Part shown: one piece after another, positions 5,689 through 9,882 of the stretch
How the letters are laid out: each line of letters starts with the position of its first letter
How positions within the stretch are numbered: position 1 is the first letter of the stretch
Assembly: GCA_028718465.1 (NCBI GenBank)
Contig: JAQULX010000073.1
Coordinates: 1-9,882 of the forward strand
Reading direction: 5' to 3'
Length of the DNA stretch: 9,882 nt
From: Dehalococcoidales bacterium
Lineage (GTDB): Bacteria; Chloroflexota; Dehalococcoidia; Dehalococcoidales; UBA3254
Notes under the pieces: generated by a model
The model's input: only the letters and a program-made list of their open reading frames with translations
Told to the model about the DNA's origin: nothing
Database searches by the model: none
Made by a program: the position numbers and the translations under genes

Positions 5689-7617
5689 CTAGACCTCGCG
5701 GAATTCTCCTTCCACGGTTCCCTCGCCACCCTGGTTACCCGGGGGAGGCGGCTGCTGCTCATCAGGAGGAGGTGGTGGCGGGGACTGCTGCCCTTGCTGT
5801 CCTTGCTGATAGACCGCCTGGCCTATTTTCTGCAAGGAGCTGTTCAGGTCCTCGGTGGCGGTCTTCATGTTCTGAACATCGTTGGCCTGAATCGCCGAAC
5901 GCAAGGACGCTATCTTGCCTTCTACTTCGCTGTTCAAATCAGCCGGAATCTTATCTTTGTTATCCCGGAGCATCTTCTCCGAGGTATATACCAGAGTATC
6001 TGCCGTATTCCGGACCTCGGCTTCTTCCTTTCTGCGGGCATCTTCCGCGGCATGGGCCGAAGCCTCCTGCTGCATTCTGTCAATCTCATCTTTGCGCAGC
6101 CCGCTGGAAGACTGTATCGTTATCCTCTGCTCTCGCCCGGTGCCCTTGTCATGAGCTTTAACATTCAGGATACCGTTGGCATCGATGTCAAAGGTAACCT
6201 CGATCTGAGGCAGGCCTCTGGGTGCGGGCAGGATACCGTCCAGCATAAATCTTCCCAGAGTCCGATTATCAGCCGCCATGGGCCTTTCACCCTGGAGAAC
6301 GTGTATTTCAACACTGGGCTGATTATCAGCCGCTGTACTGAAAACCTGGCTTTTAGAGGTGGGGATGGTCGTATTACGCGGGATGAGAGGAGTAGCAACC
6401 CCTCCCAGGGTTTCGATTCCCAGAGTAAGCGGAGTCACATCCAGCAGCAGAACATCCTTCACCTCACCCTTCAGTACACCACCTTGAATCGCGGCTCCGA
6501 TGGAGACGACCTCTTCAGGATTGACTCCACGGTTGGGTTCCTTGTTGAAGAACTGCTTGACCTTTTGCTGAACCAGAGGCATGCGGGTCTGAGAACCTAC
6601 CAGAAGCACCTCATTCACCTGAGCGGCCGTAAGTCCGGCGTCATTAAGGGCCTGCTCGCAGGGTGCCAGGGTCTTATCTACCAGGTCCATCACCAGTTGC
6701 TCCAGCTTGGCCTTGGTCAGAGTAATGTTCATGTGCTTGGGCCCGCTGGCATCCGCCGTAATAAAGGGCAGATTGATGTCGGTCTGCTGCACACTTGAAA
6801 GCTCGATTTTGGCCTTTTCCGCGGCTTCTTTCAAACGCTGAAGGGCCATCCGGTCCTGGCGCAGGTCGATACCCTGGTCCTGTTTGAACTCATCGCAAAG
6901 CCAGTCCATGATCCTCTGGTCGAAATCCTCACCGCCGAGATGAGTATCTCCGGCCGTAGACTTGACCTGGAAAGTGCCTTCACCCAACTCCAGGATTGAA
7001 ACATCGAAAGTGCCGCCGCCCAGGTCATATACGACAACGGTTTCTTCTTTCTTTTTATCCAGACCATAAGCCAGCGCGGCGGCCGTAGGTTCATTGATTA
7101 TTCTTAAAACGTTCAGTCCGGCAATGGTACCGGCATCTTTGGTAGCCTGTCTCTGGCTGTCATTAAAATAGGCCGGAACCGTAATTACCGCCTCCGTAAC
7201 TTTTTCGCCGAGATAGGTTTCCGCGTCTGCTTTCAGTTTCTGAAGTATCATCGCGGAAATTTCCGGGGGGCTGTATTCCTTGTCCCCCATGACTACCCGG
7301 ACATCGTTATTAGCTCCACGAACGACCTTGTAGGTTTTTCGTTTCGCATCTTCCTCAACCGGCAGCTCACGCCCTATTGGTTCGCCAAATTTCCGCCCCA
7401 TGAAACGCTTGATAGCATAGATAGTGTTTTCCGGATTAACGATAGACTGACGTTTGGCGAGCATGCCAACCAGACGCTCACCAGTCTTGCTGATCGCTAC
7501 CACGGACGGCAGAGCGCGGGTGCCGTCTGAAGTGGTAATCACGACAGGTTCACCACCCTGCATCACAGATACGACGCTTTTCGTTGTACCCAGATCTATT
7601 CCAACAACTTTTGCCAT
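5689..7617 (-). CDS. dnaK: Molecular chaperone DnaK (Hsp70)
   Basis: DnaK is the ATP-driven Hsp70 that binds exposed hydrophobic peptides in the cytoplasm, working with DnaJ and GrpE. At 642 residues it has normal length. The nucleotide-binding domain (about 1-385) has the phosphate-1 loop GIDLGTTKS (6-14), the catalytic Lys70 in YAIKR, and phosphate-2 in [10 protein letters not shown]. It includes the segment around 75-115 that is missing in many Gram-positive DnaKs. The interdomain linker is VLLLDVTPL (about 389-397), followed by the substrate-binding beta domain and the helical lid. The C-terminus is disordered and rich in Gln and Pro (about 604-630, with runs of six and four prolines), ending in EGEFREV. 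Two conserved positions differ from the usual sequence: Lys13 replaces Asn, and the usual GGxTR is GSQTR at 341-345. AGGAGG (7629-7634) lies 11 bases before the ATG, and the gene follows grpE by 6 bases. It is the last gene of the operon. Confidence 0.98.
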   Translation of the reverse strand: MAKVVGIDLGTTKSVVSVMQGGEPVVITTSDGTRALPSVVAISKTGERLVGMLAKRQSIVNPENTIYAIKRFMGRKFGEPIGRELPVEEDAKRKTYKVVRGANNDVRVVMGDKEYSPPEISAMILQKLKADAETYLGEKVTEAVITVPAYFNDSQRQATKDAGTIAGLNVLRIINEPTAAALAYGLDKKKEETVVVYDLGGGTFDVSILELGEGTFQVKSTAGDTHLGGEDFDQRIMDWLCDEFKQDQGIDLRQDRMALQRLKEAAEKAKIELSSVQQTDINLPFITADASGPKHMNITLTKAKLEQLVMDLVDKTLAPCEQALNDAGLTAAQVNEVLLVGSQTRMPLVQQKVKQFFNKEPNRGVNPEEVVSIGAAIQGGVLKGEVKDVLLLDVTPLTLGIETLGGVATPLIPRNTTIPTSKSQVFSTAADNQPSVEIHVLQGERPMAADNRTLGRFMLDGILPAPRGLPQIEVTFDIDANGILNVKAHDKGTGREQRITIQSSSGLRKDEIDRMQQEASAHAAEDARRKEEAEVRNTADTLVYTSEKMLRDNKDKIPADLNSEVEGKIASLRSAIQANDVQNMKTATEDLNSSLQKIGQAVYQQGQQGQQSPPPPPPDEQQPPPPGNQGGEGTVEGEFREV

Positions 7618-7623
7618 GCGATC

Positions 7624-8157
7624 TTATTCCTCCTTATTAGACTCTGATTCACCGCTGCCCACCGCTACTTTGGCAGGACGAATAACCTTGTCATGTAGTG
7701 TGTACCCTGTCTGAAGCACATGTACCACCATGTCCTTTTTACCGGGGATGCAGGTCACTGCATCCATAAACCGGGGATCGAATTCCTTCCCCAGACACTC
7801 AATGTCGCTAACACCCGCCTTTTCCAGTGTATCACGGAATTTACGGTTTATCAGCTTCAAACCCTCCACCCAGCTCGAGTCCGCTTCTTCGGGTGGAACA
7901 GCGGCCAGAGCTCTTTCAAAATCATCCAGAACGGGTAGAATATCATACAACAATCTGGCATTGGCATGTTTGCAGGTCTCTTCTTTTTCCTGCTCGGCAA
8001 AACGCTTATAGTTGATAAAATCAGCCTTGGCCCTCTGCCAGCCTGCCAGATTGGCCTCTGATTTAGTCATTTCTTCTTCCAGAGCTTTCTTTAATTCCTC
8101 AATAGTCTCAGCAGTGTTGGTTTCTGCCTGGATTTCTTTCTCTTGATCCGATTGCAC
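7624..8157 (-). CDS. grpE: Nucleotide exchange factor GrpE
   Basis: GrpE is the dimeric exchange factor that releases ADP from DnaK and so triggers substrate release. The protein is 177 residues from GTG 8157, within the family range. The N-terminal half is charged and forms the long coiled coil (about 5-65, including ELKKALEEEM and RAKADFINYKRFAEQE). The helical bundle LLYDILPVLDDFERAL follows. The C-terminal beta domain that contacts the DnaK ATPase domain ends in the family signature VLQTGYTLHDKVIRPAKVAV. The usual FDPxxHEAV reads FDPRFMDAV, so the common His-Glu pair is replaced. I prefer GTG 8157 over GTG 8166 because AAGGGG (8166-8171) is 8 bases before 8157 but overlaps 8166; the longer form would add three residues. 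It follows hrcA closely and is translated from the same transcript, so HrcA/CIRCE control should apply. Confidence 0.95.
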   Translation of the reverse strand: MQSDQEKEIQAETNTAETIEELKKALEEEMTKSEANLAGWQRAKADFINYKRFAEQEKEETCKHANARLLYDILPVLDDFERALAAVPPEEADSSWVEGLKLINRKFRDTLEKAGVSDIECLGKEFDPRFMDAVTCIPGKKDMVVHVLQTGYTLHDKVIRPAKVAVGSGESESNKEE

Positions 8158-8165
8158 TGTAATCA

Positions 8166-8171
8166 CCCCTT
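8166..8171 (-). promoter_or_regulatory. Ribosome binding site deciding the grpE start
   Basis: AAGGGG on the minus strand overlaps the hrcA stop codon (TAA, 8172-8170). It stands 8 bases before GTG 8157, an ideal spacing, whereas its last base is the first base of the alternative GTG at 8166. The overlap also suggests translational coupling of hrcA and grpE. Confidence 0.7.
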
Positions 8172-9222
8172 AGTTAGTATTGTCTCCTTGCGCCCGGGGA
8201 GCAGAATTCACTCCATAAAGCTCAGCTACCAGCCCACTCAACAGGATGGATAAATAGCTTACTGCGGAAATCACCCTGGGATAGGCCATGCGGGTAGGTC
8301 CCACTACCAGGATAGTTCCGCTGGCTTCATCCGGCAGGCCGTAGCGGCCGATGACCAGGCTACAGTCCTGGGCGACCTCATTTTTGTTCTCGCTGCCGAT
8401 AACTACCCTCACCTGTCTGGTGTCCTGTGAGGGTGGTAAAATGCTCCCCAGCATTGCCCGATGCTCCAGCAGTTCCATTATCGCCAGTACCCGCTGGTTG
8501 TGGGAAAATTCAGGCTGGTTCAGCATAAAATGCAGGCCTTCCAGATAGGACTGGGCATACCCCTGCTCATCCTCAGTCTGCACTATCTTGACCAGAATCC
8601 CTTTTACCTGTTTTTCGAAATCCGTCAGTTCCAGGTCTCCGTCCCTGATCTGAGAGCCGGTCAACCCAACATAAGCCTGGTTCATCCTGGCTGATATCTC
8701 TGTTAACCGGGCTTGAGTCACCGGGACCTCCGTGGAAAATATCTCTTGCTTGATCCTGGCCCCGCGCAGCACCAGCACCAGCAACACCAGGGTATCCTGT
8801 ATGGAAACCAGCTCCATGTGCCTGAACTGGCAATCTGCCGGCCTGGGAACAGTAATAACCGCCGTGTTCTGTGATAAACGTAAAATAATAGACGCGGCCA
8901 GACTCAGCCATTCATCAAGCTTTCCTTCCACTTGATGGAACAGATGGGTTATCATACGCTGCTCGGAAACCGGCAGCGATATCTGGTCCAGGGCAGTGAC
9001 GTAAAAGCGGTAACCCTTATCTGAAGGTATGCTGCCGGCTGATGTATGCGGGCGGATGATATAGCCCTCCTGCTCCAGGCAAGCCATCTCGTTACGTACC
9101 GTGGCCGAACTGACACCCAGTCCGTAATCCTTGACCAGGCTCTGTGACGAAACCGGTACAGCATGTTCGATATACCAGTCGATAATCGATTTTAATATTG
9201 CTTCCGATCTTGGAGTTAACAT
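8170..9222 (-). CDS. hrcA: Heat-inducible transcription repressor HrcA
   Basis: HrcA is the homodimeric repressor that binds CIRCE operators upstream of chaperone operons and loses activity on heat shock; in studied bacteria GroEL keeps it active. The protein is 350 residues, the usual length. The N-terminal winged-helix domain (about 1-75) is clear: LTPRSEAILKSIIDWYIEHAVPVSSQSL, then VSSATVRNEMACLEQEGYI and the PHTSAGSIPSDKGYRFYV wing, where the common Arg-Ile-Pro-Thr is Ser-Ile-Pro-Ser. The remaining residues form the GAF-like dimerisation domain, including RVVIGSENKN and the C-terminal GPTRMAYPRVISAVSYLS block. GGAGAG (9228-9233) lies 5 bases before the ATG. It is the first gene of the hrcA-grpE-dnaK operon, and the CIRCE-type repeat directly upstream implies autoregulation. 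The C-terminal PRAQGDNTN tail is not conserved. Confidence 0.97.
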   Translation of the reverse strand: MLTPRSEAILKSIIDWYIEHAVPVSSQSLVKDYGLGVSSATVRNEMACLEQEGYIIRPHTSAGSIPSDKGYRFYVTALDQISLPVSEQRMITHLFHQVEGKLDEWLSLAASIILRLSQNTAVITVPRPADCQFRHMELVSIQDTLVLLVLVLRGARIKQEIFSTEVPVTQARLTEISARMNQAYVGLTGSQIRDGDLELTDFEKQVKGILVKIVQTEDEQGYAQSYLEGLHFMLNQPEFSHNQRVLAIMELLEHRAMLGSILPPSQDTRQVRVVIGSENKNEVAQDCSLVIGRYGLPDEASGTILVVGPTRMAYPRVISAVSYLSILLSGLVAELYGVNSAPRAQGDNTN

Positions 9223-9234
9223 TCTCGCTCTCCG

Positions 9235-9261
9235 TTAGCAGTCGAGGCCTTTGACTGCTAA
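9235..9261 (-). promoter_or_regulatory. CIRCE operator, symmetric variant
   Basis: The element is TTAGCAGTC, nine bases, then GACTGCTAA, and the arms are perfect reverse complements. The known CIRCE consensus is TTAGCACTC-N9-GAGTGCTAA. Arm length, spacer length and all but one base per arm agree, and the two changes compensate each other. It lies 12 bases before the hrcA ATG, directly upstream of the ribosome binding site and just after the predicted transcription start, the usual CIRCE position. It should control the whole hrcA-grpE-dnaK operon. Confidence 0.93.
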
Positions 9262-9269
9262 TACTATAT

Positions 9270-9298
9270 AAATTAACACCTTTATACCGGTTTGTCAA
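9270..9298 (-). promoter_or_regulatory. Promoter of the hrcA-grpE-dnaK operon
   Basis: The minus strand has a perfect TTGACA -35 box (9298-9293) and, after 17 bases, TAATTT (9275-9270) as a weak -10 box. Transcription would start near 9263, so the CIRCE repeat would cover the first transcribed bases. A second possible -10, a perfect TATAAT at 9318-9313, has no good -35 partner. Confidence 0.55.
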
Positions 9299-9320
9299 GT
9301 ATCTTTACTGGTATTATATA
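9292..9320 (+). promoter_or_regulatory. Candidate divergent promoter of the MBL-fold gene
   Basis: TTGTCA (9292-9297) and TATATA (9315-9320) are 17 bases apart on the plus strand, matching consensus at 5/6 and 4/6. The -35 box overlaps the hrcA -35 box on the opposite strand. A perfect TATAAT at 9344-9349 without a -35 partner is an alternative. The leader would be about 110-135 bases. Confidence 0.35.
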
Positions 9321-9396
9321 AGCCTCCACGCTCGTTTTAGTACTATAATAACCCTCCCGGTCCACCGGCAATAACATTTTTGGAGTGCACTTATAT

Positions 9397-9423
9397 TATA
9401 AGCTCCAGGTTAAGGAGCTTATA
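9397..9423 (+). repeat. Perfect 10-bp hairpin in the MBL gene leader
   Basis: The arms TATAAGCTCC (9397-9406) and GGAGCTTATA (9414-9423) pair perfectly around a 7-base loop. No T-run follows on either strand, so it is not an intrinsic terminator. It lies 38 bases before the start codon and could stabilise the leader RNA or act as a protein-binding site. Confidence 0.5.
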
Positions 9424-9435
9424 GTTTGACCATCA

Positions 9436-9455
9436 TATCCTCTTGTGATAGGATA
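9436..9455 (+). promoter_or_regulatory. Small hairpin that could mask the MBL gene ribosome binding site
   Basis: TATCCT (9436-9441) can pair with AGGATA (9450-9455) around an 8-base loop. The right arm contains AGGA, the apparent Shine-Dalgarno, which stands 8 bases before ATG 9462. The 6-bp, AU-rich stem is weak, so any occlusion would probably be partial or temperature-sensitive. Confidence 0.3.
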
Positions 9456-9461
9456 ATAAAT

Positions 9462-9882
9462 ATGGATATTACCTGGCTGGGTTACTCCTGCTTTCGTCTC
9501 AAAGGTAAGAATGTTACCGTCATTACCGATCCTTATCCGCCGTCTCTCGGTTCCTTTCCGAAGAACCAGAGCGCCGATATCGTCACGGTCAGCCACGGCC
9601 ACCCTGATCATTCCTGTGTCGGAGCGATCTCAGGCAGTCCCCTGGTGGTCTCGCGGCCCGGGGAATATGAGATCGGTGGAGTGCTTATTATCGGTGTGTC
9701 AACTTTTCATGATACGGAAAACGGGGCTGCCCTTGGGAAAAACACTGTTTTTGCCGTCGAGGTAGACGATGTCACGATCTGCCACCTGGGCGATCTGGGC
9801 CATCGCCTGAGCACCAACCAGATAGAAGAATTAGGAAACGTGGATATTCTCCTGGTCCCTGTAGGAGGCGTGACCACTATCG
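9462..9882 (+). CDS. Metallo-beta-lactamase-fold hydrolase, UlaG-like (Lactamase_B_3), N-terminal part
   Basis: The first 140 residues of an MBL-fold metal-dependent hydrolase are present; the frame is still open at the window edge. The start is supported by AGGA 8 bases before the ATG and by the family opening MDITWLGYSCFRLKG, where the usual GHS is GYS. The metal-binding motif HxHxDH is SHGHPDH, with His45, His47, Asp49 and His50. A PGEYEIGG segment and the later ICHLGDLGH block, which carries the expected metal-ligand aspartate, are typical of the Lactamase_B_3 group, as is VDILLVPVGG. Such proteins are cytoplasmic and their substrates are mostly unknown, so I give no gene symbol or specific reaction. 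The gene is transcribed divergently from hrcA across a 239-base region with closely packed promoters. Confidence 0.88.
   Translation, partial: MDITWLGYSCFRLKGKNVTVITDPYPPSLGSFPKNQSADIVTVSHGHPDHSCVGAISGSPLVVSRPGEYEIGGVLIIGVSTFHDTENGAALGKNTVFAVEVDDVTICHLGDLGHRLSTNQIEELGNVDILLVPVGGVTTI

Noticed and set aside
5565..6161. A 198-residue plus-strand open frame across the dnaK terminator and dnaK 3' end
   Set aside because: It runs through the strong terminator and is antisense to the DnaK lid and tail; its Pro/Arg/Ser-rich protein has no domain character.
5794..6798. A 334-residue open frame on the plus strand opposite dnaK
   Set aside because: It lies wholly antisense to the unambiguous dnaK, has no ribosome binding site or recognisable domain, and its composition is what the reverse frame of a conserved gene produces.
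9381..9390. GAGTGC near the MBL gene, resembling a CIRCE right arm
   Set aside because: Only six bases match GAGTGCTAA and no partner arm is present at 9-base spacing.
9397..9423. The 10-bp hairpin as an intrinsic terminator or attenuator
   Set aside because: No T-run follows the stem on either strand.
1..9882. tRNA genes, CRISPR arrays, insertion sequences and long direct repeats
   Set aside because: I saw no cloverleaf-like sequences, regularly spaced repeats, transposase-like frames or flanking target duplications, including at the edges of the kinase/hemerythrin-like cassette.

Overview
The window is a chromosomal stretch built around the bacterial heat-shock chaperone genes. From left to right it holds the 3' end of gpsA (+), dnaJ (-), a 1057-residue multi-PAS histidine kinase (+), a small hemerythrin-like helical protein (-), dnaK, grpE and hrcA (all -, read in the order hrcA-grpE-dnaK), and the 5' part of a metallo-beta-lactamase-fold hydrolase (+) that runs off the right edge. 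Coding density is high, base composition is moderate (roughly half G+C by eye), and no gap reaches 300 bases. I see no RNA genes, insertion sequences, CRISPR arrays or origins.

Organism: HrcA/CIRCE control combined with a DnaK whose nucleotide-binding domain has the longer, 'Gram-negative-type' form fits several phyla. The flanking gpsA and UlaG-like MBL gene and the moderate G+C make me favour Chloroflexota, class Dehalococcoidia. This is an inference from protein flavour and gene order, with modest confidence, because no species-specific marker is present.

Right block (5627-9882): hrcA, grpE and dnaK are packed with gaps of 3-15 bases, depending on the grpE start chosen. A perfect 27-bp CIRCE-type inverted repeat with a symmetric base substitution in each arm lies between the likely promoter and the hrcA ribosome binding site. 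The operon ends at a strong intrinsic terminator just after dnaK. Upstream of hrcA, divergent promoters appear to share overlapping -35 boxes with the MBL gene, whose leader carries two hairpins.

Left block (1-5504): dnaJ is about 4.2 kb from dnaK and is not part of that operon. It has no full CIRCE and no visible Shine-Dalgarno sequence, but a 19-bp palindrome lies just upstream. Between dnaK and dnaJ sit the soluble six-PAS kinase (NarL/DesK type, no response regulator in view) and the convergent hemerythrin-like gene, whose stop codons share one 12-bp palindrome. The chaperones would act together (DnaK with its J-protein DnaJ and exchange factor GrpE, under the HrcA repressor). A link between the kinase/hemerythrin-like pair and heat shock is only a positional suggestion.

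I do not see a clearly new biological system. The most useful observations are the variant CIRCE, the kinase plus hemerythrin-like cassette that separates dnaK from dnaJ, the DnaK substitutions in conserved ATP-site motifs, and the unusual dnaJ start region.
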